The notes under the pieces are model-generated. The model was not told where the DNA came from and made no database searches. It saw only the letters and a list, made by a program, of their open reading frames with translations. A stretch of 64,000 bases of DNA from Burkholderia sp. Bp8992 (lineage in GTDB: Bacteria; Pseudomonadota; Gammaproteobacteria; Burkholderiales; Burkholderiaceae), in contig NZ_QTQI01000001.1 of assembly GCF_003853705.1 (NCBI RefSeq), positions 575,584 to 639,583 of the forward strand, in the 5' to 3' direction. Numbering within the stretch: the first letter of the stretch is position 1; each line of letters opens with the position of its first letter. Positions 16,924 to 25,055 of the stretch are shown piece after piece. The position numbers and the translations under genes were made by a program.

Positions 16924-18312
16924 TCAAGCGGACGGCCGCGCCGCCGCACCGGCCGGCGGCGCGGCCGTATCGATCCGCCGGAATACGGCGGACGACAGCA
17001 GCGTCACGCCGCCCATGCACGCGAACGACAGCATGAATCCGTGCGCCATCGAGCCCCAATAGGCGGCGAACAGGTTGACGAGCCCGCCGCCGATCGACAC
17101 GCCCAGGCCCATCGCGAGCATCTGCATCATCGTGAACAGGCTGTTGCCGCTGCCGGCGTCGGCATGCGACAGCCCCTTGAGCGTCACGCTGTTCATTGCC
17201 GCGAACTGCATCGAGTTCGCCGTGCCGAACACGATCAGCAGCACACTCTCCAGCACCGGCGCGGGCCGCGCCGACACCAGCGCGAATCCCGTGATCGCGC
17301 AGCCGACGATCACCGTGTTCACGACCAGGAACGTCGCATAGCCGAAGCGCTTCACGAGCGGCGCGATCCAGCGTTTCGCGATGACGCCCGCGATCGCGGC
17401 CGGCAGCATCATCAACCCCGATTGCAGCGGCGTATAGCCGAGCTGCACCTGCATCAGCAGCGGCAGCATGAACGGCACCGAGCTCGTGCCGATCCGGCAC
17501 AGCAGGTTGCCGAGCAGCCCCGAACCGAAGTTCGGTTCGCGAAACAGCCCGAGCCGGAACAGCGGCTGCGCACGCCGCCGCGCATGCGGCAGGTAGGCGA
17601 GCGCGCTCGCGAGCCCGACCACGGCCAGCCCGGCCGCCCACGCGGTGCGATGCGCGGGCGTCGGCGGGTCAATCGCGAGCGACAGCGCGATCATCGCGAC
17701 CGACAGCAGCGCACAGCCGACGAAGTCGAACGGCGGCGGCTGCGTCGCCTGGTCGTGCGGCAGGTAGCGCTGCACCGCGACGAAGCCGACCACGCCGACC
17801 GGCACGTTGACGATGAACACCCAGTGCCATGACATCGCCTGCGTGAGCCAGCCGCCGAGCGTCGGCCCGACGATCGGGCCGAGCTGGCCTGCGGTCGACA
17901 CGAACGCGATCGCCGCGACGTACTGTTCGCCCGGCACGCGGCGCAGCACGGCGAGCCGCCCGATCGGCAGCAGCATCGAGCCGCCGATGCCCTGCACGGC
18001 GCGCGCAATGACGAGCTGGCCGAGCGTATGCGACGCCGCGCAGCCGATCGACGCGAGCACGAACACGAGGATCGCGACCGAAAACACGCGGCGCGTGCCG
18101 AAGCGGTCGGCGAGCCAGCCGGACGCCGGCGTGAGCATTGCCATCGTCAGCGTATAGACGACCACGACGGGCTGCATCGCGAGCGGCGACGCGTGCAGGC
18201 TTTGGGCGATCGAGGGCAGCGCGGTGTTGACGATCGTCGTGTCGAGCGACTGCATGAAGAATGCAGCGGCGACGATCCAGAGCAGCACGGCGTGTGTGGG
18301 TTCCCGGGACAT
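16924..18312 (-). CDS. MFS multidrug-type transporter, MdtD-like (DHA2 family)
   Basis: The protein has 462 residues, about 12-14 membrane helices. The N-terminus, LWIVAAAFFMQSLDTTIVNT followed by ALPSIAQSL, and motif A (GWLADRFGTRRVF) and motif C (GPIVGPTLGGWL) closely resemble E. coli MdtD. Drug/proton antiport is the family activity; the actual substrate is unknown. Its place between the LuxR gene and the steroid operon might reflect export of a steroid or intermediate, but no sequence feature requires this. The start at 18312 is followed directly by the first helix. Confidence 0.8.
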   Translation of the reverse strand: MSREPTHAVLLWIVAAAFFMQSLDTTIVNTALPSIAQSLHASPLAMQPVVVVYTLTMAMLTPASGWLADRFGTRRVFSVAILVFVLASIGCAASHTLGQLVIARAVQGIGGSMLLPIGRLAVLRRVPGEQYVAAIAFVSTAGQLGPIVGPTLGGWLTQAMSWHWVFIVNVPVGVVGFVAVQRYLPHDQATQPPPFDFVGCALLSVAMIALSLAIDPPTPAHRTAWAAGLAVVGLASALAYLPHARRRAQPLFRLGLFREPNFGSGLLGNLLCRIGTSSVPFMLPLLMQVQLGYTPLQSGLMMLPAAIAGVIAKRWIAPLVKRFGYATFLVVNTVIVGCAITGFALVSARPAPVLESVLLIVFGTANSMQFAAMNSVTLKGLSHADAGSGNSLFTMMQMLAMGLGVSIGGGLVNLFAAYWGSMAHGFMLSFACMGGVTLLSSAVFRRIDTAAPPAGAAARPSA

Positions 18313-18371
18313 GGCGAAATCGGTGGTGCGAAAGCCCGGCGGGGGGGCGCCGGTGCGCGGTTGCGCGGCGC

Positions 18372-18503
18372 CTGCCGGACTTCAAGCGCTCGATGGTACC
18401 GATTCCGGCGGTTATCGGGAAGCTGTCTGAGGAAATCGAGGCCGAGCCGGGCGTCACGCACGCGGTCGTGCCGAAGGCGCTCGCGAAAAAAGGGGGCAGG
18501 TGA
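18372..18503 (+). pseudogene. Possible 3' remnant of an unidentified gene
   Basis: A frame ending at TGA 18501-18503 encodes, over its last 43 codons, LPDFKRSMVPIPAVIGKLSE then EIEAEPGVTHAVVPKALAKK. This has natural protein character, unlike its Arg-rich upstream extension. No start codon with a ribosome site fits. It lies inside the leader of the MFS gene on the opposite strand. It may be the tail of a deleted gene. The family is not recognised. Confidence 0.2.
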
Positions 18504-18552
18504 CGCACGCCATGCGCCGGCATCCGGCATTCGGCGCCCGCGCCGCGCATCG

Positions 18553-18903
18553 TCAGGCCGACCGCTTCTGCGAGATCACGAGCAGCGCGCCGTTCTTGTC
18601 CTCCAGTACCGCGCGGTATTCGTGCGGCCCGGCCTGCACGGGCACGCGCACCGATGCGCCGGCCTTCACGACCCGCGCCATCGCCGCATACAGGTCGTCG
18701 TTTTCGTCGACGCGCAGCGTGAGCGCCGCGCGCTCGACGATCTGCTCGTCGCCCGCGACCAGCGCGATCGTCAGCGGGCCGCCGTCGAGCGCGCAATAGC
18801 GGTCGCCGTCGCGGAATTTCACGTTCAGCCCCAGCCCGTCGACGAACAGCGGCAGCGCCGTGTCGATGTCGTCGACCGGATACAGCAGCATCGATACCTT
18901 CAT
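18553..18903 (-). CDS. VOC-superfamily protein (glyoxalase/bleomycin-resistance fold)
   Basis: The protein has 116 residues, one VOC module of two beta-alpha-beta-beta-beta units: VSMLLYPVDDIDTALPLFVD, LGLNVKFRDGDRYC and RAVLEDKNGALLVISQ. The pattern Asp-rich loop plus YRAVLEDKNG suits small VOC proteins rather than the larger extradiol dioxygenases. Metal ligands are not clear. It diverges from the first steroid operon, so a role in steroid metabolism is possible but unsupported. Confidence 0.7.
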   Translation of the reverse strand: MKVSMLLYPVDDIDTALPLFVDGLGLNVKFRDGDRYCALDGGPLTIALVAGDEQIVERAALTLRVDENDDLYAAMARVVKAGASVRVPVQAGPHEYRAVLEDKNGALLVISQKRSA

Positions 18904-19163
18904 CCCGGTTCTCCCTTGTCTTGATGTGGGCGGCGTGCAATGCGCCGCCGGTCGATGCTAGCGCGTCGCCCGCGGGCTCACGCAGTCCGATCGGATGACC
19001 GTGAAACCCCTCTGTCCCCGCAGGCGGGCAGCTACTCCGAACAGATGATGCCCACGCCAGCCGGCGCGCCGACACTCCCATTCGTGGACCGTCGCTATTC
19101 GTCCGTATCGTGCGGGCGGCCTGCGCGACCCCGACTCGTCCAACACACATGGAGACGCACGCA

Positions 19164-20303
19164 ATGAAGTTTTCCCTCATCTACGAAGCCCAGACCACCG
19201 ACGCATCGCGCGAGGGCGACCACCGGGTGTTCAAGGAGACGGTCGAGCAGGCGCTGCTCGCCGAGCAGGTCGGTTTCGACACGATCTGGTGCGTGGAGCA
19301 CACGTCGCTGACCCACTATGCGCACATGAGCGCGCCGGAGACCTTCCTTGCGTACCTGGCCGGCCGCACGACGCGCATCGGCCTCGGCCACGGCGTCGTG
19401 TGCCTGCCGCCGGCGATGAACCACCCGATCAAGGTGGCGGAACGCGTCGCGCTGCTCGACATCCTGTCGGGCGGTCGCGTGCATTTCGGCGTCGGCAAGG
19501 GCGGCAGCCAGCAGGAAGCCGGCGCGTTCGGCTACGACCTCAACGAACTGCAGCCGATGATCGACGAATCGATGTACCTCGTGCCGAAGATGTTCGTGCA
19601 GGACGAGATCGAGCACGACGGCAAGTACATCAAGATCCCGAAGCGCCCGATCCACCCGAAGCCGTTCCAGGATCCGCACCCGCCGATGTACCTCGCGTGT
19701 ACGAACACCGATGCGCTGCTGCGCGCCGGCCAGCGCGGGATGGGCGCGCTGGTGCTCGGCTTCGGCGGCCCGGACGAGGTCGCGAAGAAGAATGCCGTGT
19801 ACCGAGAGGCATGGGCGAACCGCAAGCCGGAAGACCAGGTCGGCTTCCGCCCGACCCGGCACCTCGCGGCGCTGTGCCCGACGGTCGTGATGGCCGACGG
19901 CCAGGCCGCCCGCAAGATCGGCATCCGCGGCCAGCGCTACTTCATGGAATCGCTCGCGTACTGGTACACGGGCGGCGAGCGTCCGGACCCGGCGAAGTGG
20001 GACGACGATCTCGTGCAGGCCGACACCGGCGAGATGGTGATCCGCTCGCGCTTCGCGTCGGAGGAAGTCGTCGTCAACTTCGCCGACCCCGCGCTCGCGA
20101 TGATGAACCCGAACCACGCGTACGGCACGGTGGACGACTGCATCGGCTATGTCGGCCGCCTGCAGGAAGCCGGTGTCGACGAAGTGCTGTTCCTGTGCCA
20201 GATGGGCACGGTGCCGCACGAAGCGCAGATGGAGACGATCCGCAACATCGGCGAGCACGTGATCCCGTTCTTCAACCGCGAGAAGGAACGCGCCTGCGCG
20301 TGA
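19164..20303 (+). CDS. LLM-class flavin-dependent oxidoreductase, first gene of steroid operon 1
   Basis: The protein has 379 residues, a bacterial luciferase-like TIM barrel: MKFSLIYEAQTTD, GFDTIWCVEHTSLTHYAHMS, RTTRIGLGHGVVCLPPAMN, HPIKVAERVALLDILSGGRV and FGVGKGGSQQE. Enzymes of this class use reduced FMN or F420. The ribosome site GGAGA precedes ATG 19164. The gene is followed after 168 bp by hsaA, and the rest of the operon encodes steroid ring-A/B enzymes. None of the standard 9,10-seco steps needs an LLM enzyme, so its job is open: it might oxidise a side chain, a modified steroid or an aldehyde. HsaB could supply reduced flavin. Confidence 0.8.
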   Translation: MKFSLIYEAQTTDASREGDHRVFKETVEQALLAEQVGFDTIWCVEHTSLTHYAHMSAPETFLAYLAGRTTRIGLGHGVVCLPPAMNHPIKVAERVALLDILSGGRVHFGVGKGGSQQEAGAFGYDLNELQPMIDESMYLVPKMFVQDEIEHDGKYIKIPKRPIHPKPFQDPHPPMYLACTNTDALLRAGQRGMGALVLGFGGPDEVAKKNAVYREAWANRKPEDQVGFRPTRHLAALCPTVVMADGQAARKIGIRGQRYFMESLAYWYTGGERPDPAKWDDDLVQADTGEMVIRSRFASEEVVVNFADPALAMMNPNHAYGTVDDCIGYVGRLQEAGVDEVLFLCQMGTVPHEAQMETIRNIGEHVIPFFNREKERACA

Positions 20304-20471
20304 TGCACGGGGCCGCGCCCGTCGTCCCGTCCGGTCGGACGATGCGGCGCGGTCGCGCGAAGCCGACCATCGGTGGTGGCGAGCATCGCCCGCGGCCAGG
20401 CCGCGCCGAACAACTTTGAACGAGAGCGGGGCGCGCACCACGGCGCAGCCCCCGTTCCACAGGAGACATTC

Positions 20472-21665
20472 GTGCATCGCGACAACGATTCGAACGCATT
20501 GGCCGCCACGCTGGTCGCCCGGGCCGAGGCACTGGCGCCGGTGCTGGCCGGCCGCGCCGCGCAGGCGGACGCGCAGGGCCGGATCCCGGCCGAGACGATC
20601 GCCGACATGCAGGCCGCCGGCTTCTTCAAGGTGCTGCAGCCGAAGCGCTACGGCGGCTACGAGCTCGATCCGCAGGCCTTCTTCGACATCCAGATGGCAC
20701 TCGCGCGCGGCTGCATGTCGACCGCGTGGGTGTACGGCGTCGTCGGCGTGCACAACTGGCAGCTCGCGCTGTTCGACGAACGCGCGCAGCAGGATGTCTG
20801 GGGCAACGACCCGGCCACGCTGATCGCGTCGACCTACATGCCGGTCGGCCGCGTGACGCCGGTCGACGGCGGCTTCCGCCTGTCGGGCCACTGGAAGTTC
20901 TCGAGCGGCAGCGAACTGTGCGAATGGGTGTTCCTCGGCGCGCTGGTGCCGCCGGCCGAGGCCGGCCAGCCGCCCGAATACCGGACCTTCCTGCTGCCGA
21001 AAACCGACTACCGGATCCAGCAGGACTGGGACGTGCTCGGCCTGCGCGCGACGGGCAGCCACGACATCGTCGTCGACGACGTGTTCGTGCCCGCGTACCG
21101 CACGCACAAGGCGATCGACGGGATGATGGGCACGAGCCCCGGTCTCGCCGTCAACGCTGCACCGCTGTTCAAGCTGCCGTTCGCGCAGATCTTCGTGCGC
21201 GCGGTGTGCACGTCGTGCATCGGCGCGCTGCAGGGTGCGCTCGACGATTTCACCGGCTATGCGGCGACGCGCGTGTCGGCGAACAGCGGCGCGAAGACGA
21301 CCGACGATCCGGGCGCGCAGAGCGCGTGCGCGAACGCGGCCGTCGCGATCGACGAGATGAAGGTGCTGCTCCAGCGCAATTTCGCGGAACTGATGGCGTC
21401 GGTGACGGGCGGCCCGGCCGTGTCGATCGAGCGCCGCGTGCATTTCCGCTACCAGTCGGCGCAGGTCGCCGAGCGCTGCGCGCAGGCCGCGAACACGCTG
21501 CTGCGCTACGCGGGCGGCAACGGCATCTATCACCGCAATCCGCTGGTGCGCCGTTTCCTCGACCTGCATGCGGCCCGCGCGCACTACGCGAACAACGTCG
21601 ACCGCTTCGGCCAGAACCTCGGCGCGGTGATGCTCGGTCGCGACAACACGGACTTCTTCATCTGA
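20472..21665 (+). CDS. hsaA: 3-HSA hydroxylase, oxygenase component (HsaA/TesA2-like flavin monooxygenase)
   Basis: The protein has 397 residues with the acyl-CoA-dehydrogenase fold of group D flavin monooxygenases. Blocks shared with mycobacterial HsaA include LQPKRYGGYELDP (near residue 60), ALFDERAQQDVWG, LSGHWKFSSGSE and GLRATGSHDIVVDDVFVP. It hydroxylates the phenolic seco-steroid 3-HSA at C4 to the catechol using FMNH2 from HsaB. GTG 20472 is taken as start because AGGAGA lies 5-6 nt upstream; an in-frame ATG 99 nt earlier has no such site. It is 10 bp from kstD in the same operon. Confidence 0.9.
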   Translation: MHRDNDSNALAATLVARAEALAPVLAGRAAQADAQGRIPAETIADMQAAGFFKVLQPKRYGGYELDPQAFFDIQMALARGCMSTAWVYGVVGVHNWQLALFDERAQQDVWGNDPATLIASTYMPVGRVTPVDGGFRLSGHWKFSSGSELCEWVFLGALVPPAEAGQPPEYRTFLLPKTDYRIQQDWDVLGLRATGSHDIVVDDVFVPAYRTHKAIDGMMGTSPGLAVNAAPLFKLPFAQIFVRAVCTSCIGALQGALDDFTGYAATRVSANSGAKTTDDPGAQSACANAAVAIDEMKVLLQRNFAELMASVTGGPAVSIERRVHFRYQSAQVAERCAQAANTLLRYAGGNGIYHRNPLVRRFLDLHAARAHYANNVDRFGQNLGAVMLGRDNTDFFI

Positions 21666-21675
21666 CGAGGCCGCG

Positions 21676-23436
21676 ATGAACGACACGCAAGCACAGCAAT
21701 ACACGTTCGACGTGATCGTCGTCGGTTCGGGCGCGGGCGCGCTGCTCGCCGCGTGCCGCGCGGCCGACCACGGGCTGTCCGTCGTCGTGATCGAGAAGAC
21801 GGCGCTGTACGGCGGCACATCGGCCGTATCGGGCGGCGGCATCTGGATTCCGTGCAACCACCATATCGCCGAGCTCGGCGCGACCGATTCGCGCGAGGCC
21901 GCGCGCCGCTATGTCGACGCGTGCGTGGCCGGCGCGTCGACACAAGAACGGCTCGACGCCTATCTCGATCGCGCGCCGGAGATGCTGCGCTATCTGGAAG
22001 CGAAGACGCCCGTGCGCTTCCAGGCGCTGCCGAAATACGCGGACTATTTCCAGAAGCTGCCGGGCGCGATGCCCGGTTATCGTGCGCTCGATCCGCTGCC
22101 GTTCGACGGCGGCCTGCTCGGCGACGAGTTCGACCGGCTGCGGCCGCCGTCGCCCGGCACGCTGATCTTCGGGCGTCTGTCGGTGACGTCGAAGGAAGCG
22201 CACACCTTGTTCTCGCGCGGGCCCGGCTTCATGACGCTCACGATCAGGCAGTTCGGCCGCTACTGGCTCGATTTCCGCATGCGCCGCCACACGCGGCGCG
22301 ACCGGCGCCTGACGCTCGGCAACGCATTGATCGGCGGGCTGCGCCGTGCGCTGCTCGACCGCAACGTGCCGGTGTGGCTCGACACGCCGATGCGCGACCT
22401 GCTCGACGCGGACGGCCGCGTGACGGGCGTGCGTGCGCAGCGCTTCGGGCAGCCGGTGACGATCGCCGCGCGGCATGGCGTGATCCTCGGCGCGGGCGGT
22501 TTCGAGCGCAACCAGCCGATGCGCGAGCGCTACCTGCCGCAGCCGACCCGGGCGCAATGGAGTGCGACGCCGCCATCCAACACCGGCGACGCGATCGCCG
22601 AAGGCCACCGGCTCGGCGGCGCGCTGGCGCTGATGGAGCACGTGTGGGGCGCGCCGACGGTCCGCGTCGCGGGCGAGGAGAAGCAGCGTGCGCTGTTCGT
22701 CGAACGCAACCTGCCGGGCTGTGTGATCGTCAACGGCCTCGGCAAGCGCTTCGTCAACGAAGCCGCGCCGTATTCCGAATTCGTGCCCGCGATGTATCGC
22801 GACCATGCGCGCACCGGCGCGACCGTGCCCGCATGGATGGTGTTCGACGCGCGTTTTCGCCGCAAGTATCCGTGCGGGCCGGTCATGCCGGCGTCGATGA
22901 TGCCCGATGCGCGGATACCGGAAGCCTTTCGCGACGTGCTCGTGAAAGCCGACACGATCGATGCGTTGGCCGCGAAGATCGGCGTCGACGCGGCCGGCCT
23001 GCACGACACGCTGCGCGACATGGCGCGCTACGCGGCCACCGGCGTCGACGAAGCGTTCGGCAAGGGTGACAACGCGTTCGACACGTACTACGGCGATCCG
23101 CGCAATACGCCGAACCCGTGTCTCGGGCCGGTCGACGAAGCGCCGTTCTACGCGGCGCGGATCGACGCGGGCGATATCGGCACGAAGGGCGGGCTCGTCA
23201 CCGACGTGCACGCCCGCGTGCTGCGCGCCGACGGCGAGCCGATCGACGGCCTCTACGCGATCGGCAACACCAGCGCATCGGTGATGGGCGCGAGCTACCC
23301 CGGCGCGGGCTCGACGCTCGGCCCGGCGATGACCTTCGGGTATCTCGCCGCCGACCACCTGGCTGCTCGCGCAGCCGACGCCGGAGGCCGGCAGGCCCGG
23401 CCATCCACGACTGAACTTGACGGAGTCCGATCATGA
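21676..23436 (+). CDS. kstD: 3-ketosteroid delta1-dehydrogenase (KstD/TesH-like)
   Basis: The protein has 586 residues. An N-terminal FAD-binding motif GSGAGA (residues 17-22) is followed by GLSVVVIEK and GGTSAVSGGGIW. The C-terminus has GLYAIGNTSASVMGASYPG and GSTLGPAMTFGYLAADHL, the signature of 3-ketosteroid delta1-dehydrogenases. The enzyme introduces the C1-C2 double bond in ring A, which with 9-alpha-hydroxylation opens ring B. It overlaps hsaB by 4 nt. A related delta4(5alpha)-dehydrogenase role (TesI) cannot be excluded from sequence alone. Confidence 0.85.
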   Translation: MNDTQAQQYTFDVIVVGSGAGALLAACRAADHGLSVVVIEKTALYGGTSAVSGGGIWIPCNHHIAELGATDSREAARRYVDACVAGASTQERLDAYLDRAPEMLRYLEAKTPVRFQALPKYADYFQKLPGAMPGYRALDPLPFDGGLLGDEFDRLRPPSPGTLIFGRLSVTSKEAHTLFSRGPGFMTLTIRQFGRYWLDFRMRRHTRRDRRLTLGNALIGGLRRALLDRNVPVWLDTPMRDLLDADGRVTGVRAQRFGQPVTIAARHGVILGAGGFERNQPMRERYLPQPTRAQWSATPPSNTGDAIAEGHRLGGALALMEHVWGAPTVRVAGEEKQRALFVERNLPGCVIVNGLGKRFVNEAAPYSEFVPAMYRDHARTGATVPAWMVFDARFRRKYPCGPVMPASMMPDARIPEAFRDVLVKADTIDALAAKIGVDAAGLHDTLRDMARYAATGVDEAFGKGDNAFDTYYGDPRNTPNPCLGPVDEAPFYAARIDAGDIGTKGGLVTDVHARVLRADGEPIDGLYAIGNTSASVMGASYPGAGSTLGPAMTFGYLAADHLAARAADAGGRQARPSTTELDGVRS

Positions 23437-23951
23437 GCGATCTCACCACCCACCCGCTGCGCACCGACATGCTGCTCGCGATGCGCCGCCTCGCGCGCTC
23501 CGTCACGGTCATCAGCAGCACGCACGACGGCCGGCGCTACTCGATGTCCGCGACGGCGGTCGACTCGCTGTCGACCGATCCGCCTTCGCTGCTGATCTGC
23601 ATCAACCGCAGTGCGTCGCTGTATCCGCCACTCGATGCGGGCGCGCCGTTCTGCGTGAACGTGCTGTCCGCGCGCCACGAAGGCATCGCGATCGACTGCA
23701 GCGGCCGCCTGAAGGGCGAGGCACGCTTCACGACCGGCGAATGGCATACGTCGCCGCACGGCGTGCCGTATCTGCGCGACGCGCAGGCGAGCCTCGTGTG
23801 CGAGCAGGACGGCCGCTTCGAATACGGCACGCATACGGTGTTCATCGGGCGCATCCGCGAGGTGCTGATGAGCGGCGACGTCGATCCGCTCGTCTATCTC
23901 GACGGCGCGTATACGACGCCCGGCGCGCCGGTGGCCCGTGCGGTCGCGTGA
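23433..23951 (+). CDS. hsaB: Flavin reductase component (HsaB/TesA1-like)
   Basis: The protein has 172 residues, a flavin-reductase split-barrel: AMRRLARSVTVISSTHDGRR, YSMSATAVDSLSTDPPSLLI and CVNVLSARHEGIA. It supplies reduced flavin to the HsaA oxygenase. ATGA overlap with kstD (23433-23436) and a 15-bp gap to kshB show it belongs to the operon. Pairing with HsaA is inferred from operon membership; it could also serve the LLM oxidoreductase. Confidence 0.88.
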   Translation: MSDLTTHPLRTDMLLAMRRLARSVTVISSTHDGRRYSMSATAVDSLSTDPPSLLICINRSASLYPPLDAGAPFCVNVLSARHEGIAIDCSGRLKGEARFTTGEWHTSPHGVPYLRDAQASLVCEQDGRFEYGTHTVFIGRIREVLMSGDVDPLVYLDGAYTTPGAPVARAVA

Positions 23952-23966
23952 CGCAAGGAACCGGCG

Positions 23967-25016
23967 ATGAGCGATCCACGCTTCCACCGGCTGACCGTGG
24001 CCGACGTGATTGCCGAAAGCGACGACGCGTGCTCGTTCGTATTCGACGTCCCGGCCGCGCTGCGTGACGCATTCACGTACCGGCCCGGGCAGTTCCTGAC
24101 GCTGAACGTGCCGTGCGCGGACGCGACCGTCGCGCGCTGCTATTCGCTGTCGAGCGCACCGGGTATCGACGCGGCGCCGAAGATCACCGTCAAGCGCGTG
24201 CGTGACGGCCGCGCGTCGAACTGGCTGTGCGACCGCGTGAAGGCCGGCGACACGCTCGACGTGTTGCCGCCGGCCGGCATGTTCACGCCGCGCACGCTCG
24301 ACGGCGACCTGCTGCTGTTCGCGGGCGGCAGCGGCATCACGCCCGTGCTGTCGATCCTGAAATCGGCGCTCGTGCACGGCCGCGGGATGCTGACGCTGAT
24401 CTATGCGAACCGCGACGAACGCTCGGTGATCTTCCGCGCCGAGTTGCAGCAGCTTGCGCAGCGCCATCCGGGCCGCGTGCGCGCGATCCACTGGCTCGAC
24501 AGCGTGCAGGGCATCCCGCAGCAGCGCCATCTCGAGGAACTCGCGCGGCCGTTCAGCCGGCAGGAGACGTTCATCTGCGGGCCCGCGCTGTTCATGGAGA
24601 ACGCGCTGGCCGCGATGCTCGGCCTCGGGTTGCCGCGGGCCCGCGTGCATGTCGAGCGGTTCGCGTCGCTGCCCGATGCACCGGCGCAGGCTGCCGATAC
24701 GGCGCCGTCGAGCGCAGCGGTGGCGGTTGTGTCCGGCGACGGCGCGGCGATCGAGACGGTGCTCGACGGCGACGCGTTCGCATTCGACAGCGCGCCCGGC
24801 GAAACGCTGCTCGATGCGATGCTGCGTGCGGGCGTGCCGGCGCCGAATTCCTGCCGGATGGGGCAGTGCGGCGCGTGCATGTGCCGGATCGAGCGCGGCG
24901 AGGTCGCGCTCGACAGCAACCACGTGCTCGACGACGACGAGATCGCGGCCGGCTGGACGCTCGCCTGCTGCGCGCGGCCCGCGAGCGGCGCGCTGCGCGT
25001 GGTGTTTCCCGACTGA
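23967..25016 (+). CDS. kshB: 3-ketosteroid 9-alpha-hydroxylase, ferredoxin reductase component (KshB)
   Basis: The protein has 349 residues. An FNR-type FAD domain shows YRPGQFLTL and RCYSLSS (57-63). An NAD-binding domain has GGSGITP (120-126). A C-terminal plant-type 2Fe-2S domain has Cys296, Cys301, Cys304 and Cys334 (C-x4-C-x2-C-x29-C). This domain order and length match KshB, which passes electrons from NADH to the KshA oxygenase. The kshA gene lies about 24 kb downstream at 49175 rather than adjacent. Paa-type reductases share this layout; location inside the steroid operon supports KshB. Confidence 0.87.
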   Translation: MSDPRFHRLTVADVIAESDDACSFVFDVPAALRDAFTYRPGQFLTLNVPCADATVARCYSLSSAPGIDAAPKITVKRVRDGRASNWLCDRVKAGDTLDVLPPAGMFTPRTLDGDLLLFAGGSGITPVLSILKSALVHGRGMLTLIYANRDERSVIFRAELQQLAQRHPGRVRAIHWLDSVQGIPQQRHLEELARPFSRQETFICGPALFMENALAAMLGLGLPRARVHVERFASLPDAPAQAADTAPSSAAVAVVSGDGAAIETVLDGDAFAFDSAPGETLLDAMLRAGVPAPNSCRMGQCGACMCRIERGEVALDSNHVLDDDEIAAGWTLACCARPASGALRVVFPD

Positions 25017-25055
25017 GCCGCGACGCGCCGGCGGCGCGCACGGCCATCCTGATCT

